Of a DNA stretch of 5,253 nt, positions 1 through 5,253 are shown one piece after another (within the stretch, counting starts at the first letter, position 1; each line of letters opens with the position of its first letter). The DNA comes from Candidatus Njordarchaeota archaeon. GTDB taxonomy: Archaea > Asgardarchaeota > Njordarchaeia > Njordarchaeales > Njordarchaeaceae. The DNA is taken from assembly GCA_029856615.1 (NCBI GenBank), contig JAHKLF010000121.1, positions 1 through 5,253 on the forward strand, given 5' to 3'. The notes beneath the pieces were generated by a model. That model was given only the letters and a program-made list of their open reading frames with translations, searched no databases and was not told the origin of the DNA. The position numbers and the translations under genes were made by a program.

Positions 1-1503
1 AAGAAAACTAGAGTTGGTTTACCACCCTTACCTGGAGCAGACAAGATCAAAAAAGTGATAACGCGATTCGCTCCAGCACCGTCTGGGGCTCTACATATAG
101 GACAATTAATTCGTGCGGCTTTCATCAGCTACTTTTATGCAAGAATGTATAATGGAAAATTCATTTTGAGAATTGAAGATACCGATCCAAGAAGAATTAA
201 GAAGGTTTATTATAATTGGATTATGGAAGACTTGAGAAAAGTCGGTATCGAATGGGACGAATTAGTTTACGAAAGCGATCATTTTGAGCAATATTATGAA
301 TATACGCGAAAACTATTTGAAAATGGCAAAGCATATGTCTGCACATGCACGCTGGAGGAATTTAAAAAATATAAGGAATTACAAAAACCATGCCCCCACA
401 GGAATAAAATGGATGATGTGTCCTATTGGGAACAAATGTTAGCGGGTAGGTTCAGAGAAGGCGAAGCAGTAGTGAGACTGAAAACCGACATGGGTCACAA
501 AAATCCAGCCTTACGTGATCCTCCTCTACTTAGAATAATTGATACTATTCCACATCCTAGAACAGGATATCAGTATAAGGTATATCCTTTATACAATTAT
601 GCTTGTGCTCTTGAGGATCATATGTCAGGAGTAACCCACGTAATTAGAGGAAAAGAACATGAAACTAATGAAGCAATTCAAAAAGAGATATATGCTGCTT
701 TTGGATGGTCCCCACCAATAACCATACAATATGGCATGCTCAAACTTCCAGAATTAAAAATTCATAAGAGACACATAAGAGCAGCTTTGAGGGAAGGAAG
801 AATTACTGGCTGGGATGATATTACTTTACCTACGGTGAGAGCCTTATTGAGACGCGGGATTCATCCCGAAGCATTCAAAAAATTAGCTATGCATGTTGGG
901 TTAACAAAAAGCGATGCAATAATTAGTATGGAGACTCTCTATGCTTTTAACCGCCAGATTTTATCTCCCATTGCAAGAAGATTATCCTTTGTTGAAGATC
1001 CGTATACTGTGATCATTAAGGGCATACCAGATGAAAGAATCGAAGTAAAAATGCCTTGGATACCCGGAAGAGAAGATGCTGGTCATAGAATATATCTCTT
1101 AAATCCAGAATTTAAGGATTCTACACGAGAATTACATATCCACGTGTCAGCATCAGACTTAAAGTTACTTGAGAAAGCTATGAGAAATAATGATCCTATA
1201 CGTCTAAAAGATCTAATGAATATCACAATTAACTCGATTTCCCATGATAAAAAATTGGTCATAGCGGAATTCCATAGTTATCAACTAATACCAGACATAA
1301 ACAAAATCCATTGGGTGCCTTCTGGGGATTTGGCAATTCATGCTCGCGTATTAATGCCTGATGGTTCTATCAAGTCTGGTTTAGTAGAAATGCTTGCTCA
1401 AACGTTAGAAGAGGGAGAGTATGTACAACTAGAAAGATTCGGATTTGGTAGAATCGACAAAAACCAAGGAGAATTAATAGTTTTCGCATACGCACATCCA
1501 TGA
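1..1503 (+). CDS. gltX: Glutamyl-tRNA synthetase, archaeal type (5' end missing)
   Basis: This enzyme charges tRNA with glutamate in the cytoplasm. In archaea it is normally non-discriminating and also makes Glu-tRNA(Gln) for the GatDE amidotransferase. The frame is open from base 1, so the GTG at 55 is internal; about 500 residues are visible, and family lengths suggest 60-100 N-terminal residues lie upstream. Numbering from base 1, the class I signature RFAPAPSGALHIG covers residues 22-34, followed by RIEDTDP. A CxC (114, 116) and CxH (131, 133) pair could bind zinc. The motif HMSGVTHVIRGKEH follows, and the C-terminal anticodon-binding barrels end with ERFGFGRIDK. Two signatures are unusual: HIGH reads HIGQ (94-105) and the KMSKS position reads KIHKR (757-771). 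GlnRS is less likely, because archaea generally lack it and the CTCT...CPHR block followed by RDPPLLRI is of archaeal GluRS type. The stop overlaps or abuts the ferredoxin start, suggesting co-transcription. Confidence 0.93.
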   Translation, partial: KKTRVGLPPLPGADKIKKVITRFAPAPSGALHIGQLIRAAFISYFYARMYNGKFILRIEDTDPRRIKKVYYNWIMEDLRKVGIEWDELVYESDHFEQYYEYTRKLFENGKAYVCTCTLEEFKKYKELQKPCPHRNKMDDVSYWEQMLAGRFREGEAVVRLKTDMGHKNPALRDPPLLRIIDTIPHPRTGYQYKVYPLYNYACALEDHMSGVTHVIRGKEHETNEAIQKEIYAAFGWSPPITIQYGMLKLPELKIHKRHIRAALREGRITGWDDITLPTVRALLRRGIHPEAFKKLAMHVGLTKSDAIISMETLYAFNRQILSPIARRLSFVEDPYTVIIKGIPDERIEVKMPWIPGREDAGHRIYLLNPEFKDSTRELHIHVSASDLKLLEKAMRNNDPIRLKDLMNITINSISHDKKLVIAEFHSYQLIPDINKIHWVPSGDLAIHARVLMPDGSIKSGLVEMLAQTLEEGEYVQLERFGFGRIDKNQGELIVFAYAHP

Positions 1504-1505
1504 GG
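1502..1505 (+). promoter_or_regulatory. Ribosome-binding site favouring the ferredoxin start at 1512
   Basis: GAGG lies 6 nt before the ATG at 1512, a normal Shine-Dalgarno distance. The in-frame ATG at 1500, which forms an ATGA overlap with the gltX stop, has no recognisable box upstream. The site therefore favours 1512, although coupled re-initiation at 1500 cannot be excluded. Confidence 0.5.
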
Positions 1506-1511
1506 ATAAAA

Positions 1512-1793
1512 ATGTCAACAAATATATCAATTATATTTAAGACACGAGATACGAGAAAAAAGGAGCGAATCATTAAACATATAGTAAGAATAATTGCTAG
1601 ATTCTCATTATGTTTAGGATGCCGATTATGCGAGTTAGTTTGCCCAACGAATGCCATTAGTATAAAACTAGAAAAAAATAAGTACATTATTAATATTGAT
1701 CCTAAACTCTGTACTGGTTGCTTATTGTGTAACAATCTCTGTCCAGTTGGAATTTTCTATGAAAAGGCAGTTAAAAATTCATATTCCACTTAA
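1512..1793 (+). CDS. Small 2x[4Fe-4S] ferredoxin-like protein
   Basis: A predicted soluble electron carrier with two [4Fe-4S] clusters. Counting from the alternative ATG at 1500, the cysteines are 38, 41, 44, 48 (CLGCRLCELVCP) and 71, 74, 77, 81 (CTGCLLCNNLCP). These are two complete CxxCxxCxxxCP motifs, the bacterial-type dicluster ferredoxin pattern. The second motif follows the typical spacer with an 'NIDPKLC' strand. About 25-35 basic residues rich in Lys, Arg and Ile precede the first cluster; this extension is not part of the core fold and could contact a partner protein or RNA. No membrane segment or redox-enzyme domain is present. The start at 1512 gives 93 residues and the one at 1500 gives 97. 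The gene follows gltX without a gap, and its last 15 nt overlap the opposing Roadblock gene. The redox partner cannot be told from the sequence. Confidence 0.85.
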   Translation: MSTNISIIFKTRDTRKKERIIKHIVRIIARFSLCLGCRLCELVCPTNAISIKLEKNKYIINIDPKLCTGCLLCNNLCPVGIFYEKAVKNSYST

Positions 1794-2246
1794 GGCTATT
1801 CTTGCTAGTTCTTCAATTTCATCGATAATCTCATTAAGAATTGTGTAAACAAATCCTATTTTCACACCCCTTCTACCATACAACAATAGAACAGTCTTAG
1901 ACCGCTGTAATGGGTGAAGAATTGCAACTCCTTTATCTCCCTCTATCAATACTCGTTGTAATGTGCCTAAATTCAGTCTGTCCTCCGCAATTAACTTCTG
2001 TATTTGATCGAAACTATGTAGAATTGTTCCTCCAAGAGCTTCCTCCTCTTCACCACTTGGTCCAACATTTATATCAAAAGCTTCGGCCTTGGGTACAAAA
2101 GTTAATGGCAACCCCTCCTCCATATCAACAATCATCGCGCCAAGCAAATTATCATCGCTTTCAACTAGAATACGCAATGAATCCTCTAATTTCTTTCGAG
2201 CTCTGGCTATATCTTCCATTTCAGCCAAATTAATCACCCATCTCAT
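1779..2246 (-). CDS. Roadblock/LC7 domain protein
   Basis: The Roadblock/LC7 fold is a small alpha/beta domain that usually dimerises and often regulates or scaffolds small Ras-like GTPases, as MglB does for MglA in bacteria. The protein shows the family pattern: an N-terminal helix (DIARARKKLEDSLRIL), the strand-turn LLGAMIVDMEEGLPLT, a middle helix region (LGGTILHSFDQIQKLIAE), paired strands LQRVLIEGDKGVAILHPL and KTVLLLYGRRGVKIGF, and a C-terminal helix ending in IEELARIALSGI. There is no membrane segment. An acidic loop, GEEEEA, follows the second strand. The start is uncertain. ATG at 2246 gives an ATGA overlap with the archease stop and 155 residues. TTG at 2228 (4 nt) and ATG at 2219 (13 nt) both follow a GGTGAT box at 2238-2233. 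An upstream ATG at 2303 would overlap archease by 61 nt and is unlikely. The gene is the third in a tight run behind the EF-2-like GTPase and archease. The target GTPase is unknown. Confidence 0.8.
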   Translation of the reverse strand: MRWVINLAEMEDIARARKKLEDSLRILVESDDNLLGAMIVDMEEGLPLTFVPKAEAFDINVGPSGEEEEALGGTILHSFDQIQKLIAEDRLNLGTLQRVLIEGDKGVAILHPLQRSKTVLLLYGRRGVKIGFVYTILNEIIDEIEELARIALSGI

Positions 2247-2689
2247 ATATCCACAATTACTCTTACAAATTTTTTGCCATTCTTTTCGCCAATTTCCATC
2301 CAATGATAAGAAATTGCTTTGACTTCCAATTTTGAAGGGTGTTTATCTGGATTAAAAGGTTCGCCGTAAGCTCTACCCTCTAGTCGCCAAATATTTCCCT
2401 CTTTACGTATTCTTACATCAAATTTTGAAAAAACGAGTCCCTCTGCATCGAAATAGATAAGTAATTCCTCTAACCATTTCTTGAGCAATCCCCTTAGGTC
2501 TTCATCCTCAGCGTATACTTCCCTGGCTTCCACATTTTCAACCTTATCGATGTCCGTCATTATGTTAAACATCGCCTTAGCCGCATTTTGGAAGGCTTCA
2601 TTTAGATCTTTTCCATACGCTTGAAAGGCAATATCAGCTGTATGCTCTTCGAGATATTCAAATTCTTTCCTATTACATGTCTTTTCCAA
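2243..2689 (-). CDS. Archease, RtcB RNA ligase activator
   Basis: Archease is a small protein that speeds guanylylation and turnover of RtcB, the RNA ligase that joins tRNA exons and repairs RNA in archaea and animals. The 148-residue product matches the family closely in length and order: YLEEHTADIAFQAYG near the N-terminus (His16, Asp19), the helix EAFQNAAKAMFNIMTD, an acidic strand-helix DLRGLLKKWLEELLIYFD, GLVFSKFDVRI, GRAYGEPFNPDKH, EVKAISYHWMEI, and the terminal VRVIVDI with Asp147. The HTAD aspartate and the penultimate aspartate are the expected conserved metal-site positions. The start is TTG at 2689, because the family's EHTAD motif lies close to the N-terminus and an AGAGGGG box ends 7 nt upstream. 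An ATG at 2696 is in another frame and meets a stop after seven codons. The EF-2-like gene ends 12 nt upstream and the Roadblock gene follows with overlap, so an operon is likely. RtcB is not in this window. Confidence 0.93.
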   Translation of the reverse strand: MEKTCNRKEFEYLEEHTADIAFQAYGKDLNEAFQNAAKAMFNIMTDIDKVENVEAREVYAEDEDLRGLLKKWLEELLIYFDAEGLVFSKFDVRIRKEGNIWRLEGRAYGEPFNPDKHPSKLEVKAISYHWMEIGEKNGKKFVRVIVDI

Positions 2690-2696
2690 ATCGCAT

Positions 2697-2703
2697 CCCC
2701 TCT
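2697..2703 (-). promoter_or_regulatory. Ribosome-binding site of archease
   Basis: AGAGGGG on the minus strand overlaps the TAG stop of the EF-2-like gene (2704-2702) and ends 7 nt before the TTG at 2689. The same box-spacing-TTG arrangement occurs at 4847-4861. It supports the TTG start and suggests that translation termination on the upstream gene is linked to archease initiation. Confidence 0.6.
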
Positions 2704-4699
2704 AAAGTTCTAAACCCTTTCTTAAACGAATTTCTTTCAGAATAGCTTCTTTAGATTTTTCAGTAGCTAAAAGATAATTATGAAACCTCAATTGTATGTA
2801 AGCTCTTCCATGTGCTAATGATCTTATTACACTAGGCAAACCTAATGAGGATCTCACTGGAATAATACCCTTTATGCGTATCAGCCCCCCAGCTCCGCTT
2901 TCCATACTATTTATTTTCCCACCTCTACGATTTATCTCCGCCGTTAAAGCGCCAACATAGTCTATCTTAGTTGACAATTCGAATTCATAATACGGCTCAC
3001 AAAGCTCGGTTTTAACACTCATCATTGCCTTAGAAAAGGCGTTTAAAACTTCGTTAATATCAGTGGTAGCTCTCTTATCTATTTTTTCTATAACAATTCT
3101 ACATCCTAAGATAGGCTCCCCAATCAGAGGTCCATTCTTAAGTGTGTTAGCTATAATAGACATTATTGCTTCCTTTTCATCGGGCGAGAAGTCTCTTATC
3201 TCGATTATGTTACCATCTACCGCATTTGGTACTTCGCCCGCAATAAGCTTGTTTAAACTGACATTCTCTCCAATAGGTTCGATTAATACTGATACACCCC
3301 CATCTACCCCTTGTCCACCTTTAACTAATATTTCTCTATATGCAACCATTGGCTCTGATGAATATATCTCAACCCTCTTGGAGAGTTCACTTAATATTAT
3401 CTCTAAGTGAAGTTCTCCAATACCCCCAAGAAGAATTTCTCCAGTATCCTTATTGATATCTACAGATATATTCGGATCCCCTATCTTCAGAGCCTCCAAT
3501 TCTTTTATCAATTTCCCAAAGTCTTGAGCTTTCTTTGGCTCTATGGCAACAAAAACCACAGGCACCGCAATATACACCGGAAGTCGGAAGTAACCTGGAA
3601 TGAGTTCACTTGCAAATGTCTGCCCCGGAGATGCCCTTAATATCGCCCCAAAAACATTCCCCGCCGGTATCTCATTGACTACTGTTGTAGAATGGCCCAA
3701 CAATAAATGAACCGCGTCAACGTGATATTCTTTATGCGTGTTTAAGCAAATGTAATCTCTCTTACTTAAAATTCCCGAAAAGACCCGACCCGTAACGAAA
3801 ATACGACCACTCTTCCATTCACTCTTACTCACATAAAAAACAGTTGTGGCTTCTATTTGACAACTTAATATAAAAGGAGGAACATTTTCCTGGTTCCATA
3901 GATATCTAATTCTGTATTCCTGTGCTACGTTTGGAGGCGGTACTTTTTTGTATATTATAGTAGCGAAAATCTCCCCTAGTGGAATAATAGATGATAGCTT
4001 CATCGGCTCATTTTTATACATATTAACAATATCCGCAAAGCGTATCCCTAATTTAATCGCTTGAGGAAGAGAAAAGCCCCATCTGCCAATAGCACAACCG
4101 AATATCACAGTTTCATCCTTTGGATTCACTTTCCATTCTTTTCTTTGATAATCAAACCCCCAGGTTTCGATTATATCATTAAAACCTAAGATTATTTCCT
4201 CCAACCTATTCTGTATTTGTACAAGAGATAAGGAAAGTTCATCAATTAGGCGATCAATTTTATTGATATATAAAATTGGTCTAACATGCTCCTCTAACGC
4301 TAATCGTAAATATGCCTCCGTCTGCGCCATTATTCCTTCGACAGCATCTACAACAATTATTACCCCATCCATCAATCTTAGAGCTCTGGAAACTTTCCCG
4401 GAGAAATCTACATGCCCTGGCGTGTCTATGAGATTCAGCAGATATTGCTCCCCATTATGTAATGTAACAATAGTAGTTATTGCCGCGGTCTTTATTGTTA
4501 TCCCTCTTCTTTGCTCAACCTCTAAATAATCAAGGTATCTCACCTGACCAGCAAGCTCAGGCGAAACTAATCCACAATATGCAAGTAAGCTATCTGTAGC
4601 AGTAGTCTTACCGTGATCAACATGCCCCGCAAAACCCACATTTCGAACTTTATTGGGGTTTTTCATGAGCCTTAGGATATCGATAATATCTTGTTTCAC
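2702..4699 (-). CDS. EF-2 family GTPase paralogue lacking the diphthamide loop
   Basis: A translational GTPase of the archaeal/eukaryotic EF-2 family, 665 residues against roughly 730 for ordinary archaeal EF-2. GTPase elements are intact: P-loop GHVDHGKTT (25-33), switch I RGITI (65-69), DTPGH (92-96), NKID (146-149) and a G5-like GCAIGRWGF (201-209). Domain II spans about 245-345. Domain III follows with EPKKAQDFGKLIKEL and GEILLGGIGELHLEI. Domain V has GALTAEINRRGGKINSMESG, and the C-terminus ends in the family-like EIRLRKGLEL. Domain IV (about 450-560) is short, and the place where canonical EF-2 carries LHxDAIHRG, with the diphthamide histidine, reads EKIDKRATTDINEV. Ordinary ribosomal translocation is therefore doubtful; a ribosome-associated role in assembly, recycling or stress is possible but inferred. 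The start is GTG at 4699, which places the P-loop at the usual distance and has AGGGG 6 nt upstream. It is the first gene of the run leading to archease and Roadblock. Bacterial EF-G, LepA and TypA fit less well. Confidence 0.9.
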   Translation of the reverse strand: MKQDIIDILRLMKNPNKVRNVGFAGHVDHGKTTATDSLLAYCGLVSPELAGQVRYLDYLEVEQRRGITIKTAAITTIVTLHNGEQYLLNLIDTPGHVDFSGKVSRALRLMDGVIIVVDAVEGIMAQTEAYLRLALEEHVRPILYINKIDRLIDELSLSLVQIQNRLEEIILGFNDIIETWGFDYQRKEWKVNPKDETVIFGCAIGRWGFSLPQAIKLGIRFADIVNMYKNEPMKLSSIIPLGEIFATIIYKKVPPPNVAQEYRIRYLWNQENVPPFILSCQIEATTVFYVSKSEWKSGRIFVTGRVFSGILSKRDYICLNTHKEYHVDAVHLLLGHSTTVVNEIPAGNVFGAILRASPGQTFASELIPGYFRLPVYIAVPVVFVAIEPKKAQDFGKLIKELEALKIGDPNISVDINKDTGEILLGGIGELHLEIILSELSKRVEIYSSEPMVAYREILVKGGQGVDGGVSVLIEPIGENVSLNKLIAGEVPNAVDGNIIEIRDFSPDEKEAIMSIIANTLKNGPLIGEPILGCRIVIEKIDKRATTDINEVLNAFSKAMMSVKTELCEPYYEFELSTKIDYVGALTAEINRRGGKINSMESGAGGLIRIKGIIPVRSSLGLPSVIRSLAHGRAYIQLRFHNYLLATEKSKEAILKEIRLRKGLEL

Positions 4700-4705
4700 A
4701 TGAAA

Positions 4706-4710
4706 CCCCT
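4706..4710 (-). promoter_or_regulatory. Ribosome-binding site of the EF-2-like gene
   Basis: AGGGG on the minus strand lies 6 nt before the GTG at 4699. The overlapping ATG at 4701 is followed at once by TGA (ATGTGA), so it cannot start the gene. The box supports the GTG start. Confidence 0.5.
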
Positions 4711-4760
4711 ATAGTATATTTTAGAGGCCCTCATAGTACAATTTTAATTTACGGAAAAAC

Positions 4761-4772
4761 TTCTTATAAGAA
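4761..4772. repeat. Perfect 12-bp palindrome in the divergent promoter region
   Basis: TTCTTATAAGAA is its own reverse complement and lies about 60 nt from the EF-2-like start and about 90 nt from the rightward start. It could be a binding site for a dimeric regulator, or a symmetrical TATA element serving both directions, since it contains TTATAA. A chance palindrome is also possible in sequence this AT-rich. Confidence 0.45.
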
Positions 4773-4846
4773 AGAGATAAATCGTTACTTCAAATTTTTT
4801 ATTAATCATTTTGCTGCGCCAATTTAGCCATTAACAATTATTAAAT

Positions 4847-4851
4847 AGGGG
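4847..4851 (+). promoter_or_regulatory. Ribosome-binding site of the rightward gene
   Basis: AGGGG ends 7 nt before TTG at 4859. An in-frame TAA at 4853-4855 rules out any earlier start, and the first in-frame ATG is far downstream, inside the helical region. Together these make TTG 4859 the best start. Confidence 0.5.
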
Positions 4852-4858
4852 TTAAGAC

Positions 4859-5253
4859 TTGACAATAGGAAACGATAAAACAGCGGATAAACTGTCCATT
4901 ATCTTGGCATCGATCATTAAAAAACAAAAAAGTAGTGCCGAGCTAGAGGAAGAAAGAGAAAGAATATTGAAAGAAATAGAGAAATATCTTTCTAATGAGA
5001 AGCCATTAAGTCGAGATGTTCTCTTAAATTACGCTGATATCTTAAGCATGATAGCGGAATGGGAAAGATCTGAGAAGAAATTAACAAAACACGTTGAAAC
5101 ATCATTATTAGCCATGCTGGTATATTCATTATTAAATGATGCAAAGAAGGATGAATTATATCAAAAAATAACAAAAAGACTCCAAGAATTGGAGAAGGAA
5201 GCACTCACTTGGAAAAACTGGGATCGTGCTTTTTTATATAGAGTCCTTTCAAT
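4859..5253 (+). CDS. Unrecognised helical charged protein (3' end missing)
   Basis: I do not recognise this family. The frame opens at TTG 4859 and runs without a stop to the window edge, giving 131 visible codons. The product is rich in Lys, Glu, Leu and Ile and almost free of Gly and Pro, so it should be nearly all helix. After a short N-terminus (LTIGNDKTADKLSIILASII) comes a strongly charged stretch, SSAELEEERERILKEIEKYL, with coiled-coil character. A more amphipathic helix pair follows, around DVLLNYADILSMIAEWE and VETSLLAMLVYSLLNDAKK, then another charged helix, KITKRLQELEKEALTWKNW. No signal peptide, convincing membrane span, cysteine pair or nucleotide-binding motif is seen. It is transcribed away from the EF-2-like operon from a shared intergenic region. 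Codon use looks like that of its neighbours. The coding call rests on the long open frame, the ribosome-binding site and the protein-like composition. Confidence 0.75.
   Translation, partial: MTIGNDKTADKLSIILASIIKKQKSSAELEEERERILKEIEKYLSNEKPLSRDVLLNYADILSMIAEWERSEKKLTKHVETSLLAMLVYSLLNDAKKDELYQKITKRLQELEKEALTWKNWDRAFLYRVLS

Larger units (their letters stand above)
4700..4858. promoter_or_regulatory. Divergent intergenic region with presumed promoters for both flanking genes
   Basis: This AT-rich 159-nt gap separates the starts of the EF-2-like operon (leftward) and the unrecognised gene (rightward), so it should hold promoters for both. Several TATA-like stretches are visible: TTATAAG within 4763-4770, AAATTAAAA read leftward around 4741-4750, and TTTTTTATTAAT around 4795-4806 read rightward. 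None has a clearly superior factor B element, so no single transcription start can be assigned. No further open frame or RNA gene is apparent here. Confidence 0.5.

Noticed and set aside
55..57. GTG as the start of gltX
   Set aside because: The frame is open to base 1 with family-typical sequence (LPPLPGADKIKK) before the HIGH region, so this is an internal valine.
1672..1678. A7 run that reads as T7 on the minus strand, a possible terminator for the leftward operon
   Set aside because: It lies about 100 nt past the Roadblock stop, within ferredoxin Lys codons, and a single short run in AT-rich sequence is weak evidence.
1370..1735. 121-codon minus-strand open frame across the gltX end and ferredoxin
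   Set aside because: It lies opposite two well-supported genes, and its translation is a hydrophobic low-complexity shadow with no family pattern.
2246..2303. Upstream ATG at 2303 as the Roadblock start
   Set aside because: It would overlap archease by 61 nt and add residues outside the Roadblock fold; the ATGA overlap start at 2246 or the starts after GGTGAT are more plausible.
3063..3410. 115-codon plus-strand open frame inside the EF-2-like gene
   Set aside because: It is antisense to strongly conserved domain IV/III coding sequence, and the product is Ser/Ile/Pro-rich without motifs.
2702..4699. Bacterial EF-G, LepA or TypA identity for the GTPase
   Set aside because: The N-terminal lead-in (MKNPNKVRNVGFAGHVDHGK), the RGITIKTAAITT switch I context and the C-terminal EIRLRKGLEL tail follow the EF-2 pattern.
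4992..5204. 70-codon minus-strand open frame with a hydrophobic product
   Set aside because: It is a shadow of the rightward gene; the apparent hydrophobicity comes from the reverse complement of Lys/Glu-rich codons.

Overview
The window looks like AT-rich archaeal chromosome. The lineage signals agree with each other: an archaeal-type glutamyl-tRNA synthetase, an EF-2 family translation GTPase, an archease, a Roadblock/LC7 protein, short Shine-Dalgarno boxes of the AGGGG/GAGG type and frequent TTG or GTG starts. No mobile element, CRISPR array, tRNA or rRNA gene was seen, and gene packing is very tight.

Layout. (1) Positions 1-1793, plus strand: the 3' part of gltX (glutamyl-tRNA synthetase, cut by the window edge), followed by a small two-cluster [4Fe-4S] ferredoxin whose reading frame starts at or just after the gltX stop. 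(2) Positions 1779-4699, minus strand, read right to left: a 665-residue EF-2-like GTPase, then archease 12 nt downstream, then a Roadblock/LC7 protein whose likely start overlaps the archease stop as ATGA. The Roadblock gene and the ferredoxin gene converge and overlap by 15 nt. (3) Positions 4700-4858: a 159-nt divergent intergenic region with a 12-bp perfect palindrome and matching AGGGG ribosome-binding sites facing outward at each end. (4) Positions 4859-5253, plus strand: the 5' part of an unrecognised, highly helical, charged protein, cut by the window edge.

The most notable item is the EF-2-like GTPase. Its GTPase domain and domains II, III and V are well preserved. Domain IV is shortened, and the tip loop that normally carries the diphthamide histidine is gone. 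This matches the diphthamide-less EF-2 paralogues that I recall being reported from Korarchaeota, Geoarchaea and several Asgard archaea, so the source may belong to, or lie near, such a lineage. The window alone cannot settle that, nor show whether a canonical EF-2 exists elsewhere in the genome.

Functionally the window is mostly about translation and RNA: tRNA charging (gltX), ribosome-associated GTPase activity (the EF-2-like protein) and activation of RtcB RNA ligase (archease). The Roadblock protein is a possible GTPase-linked regulator and the ferredoxin an electron carrier of unknown partner. That the three minus-strand genes work together is inferred from their tight packing only.
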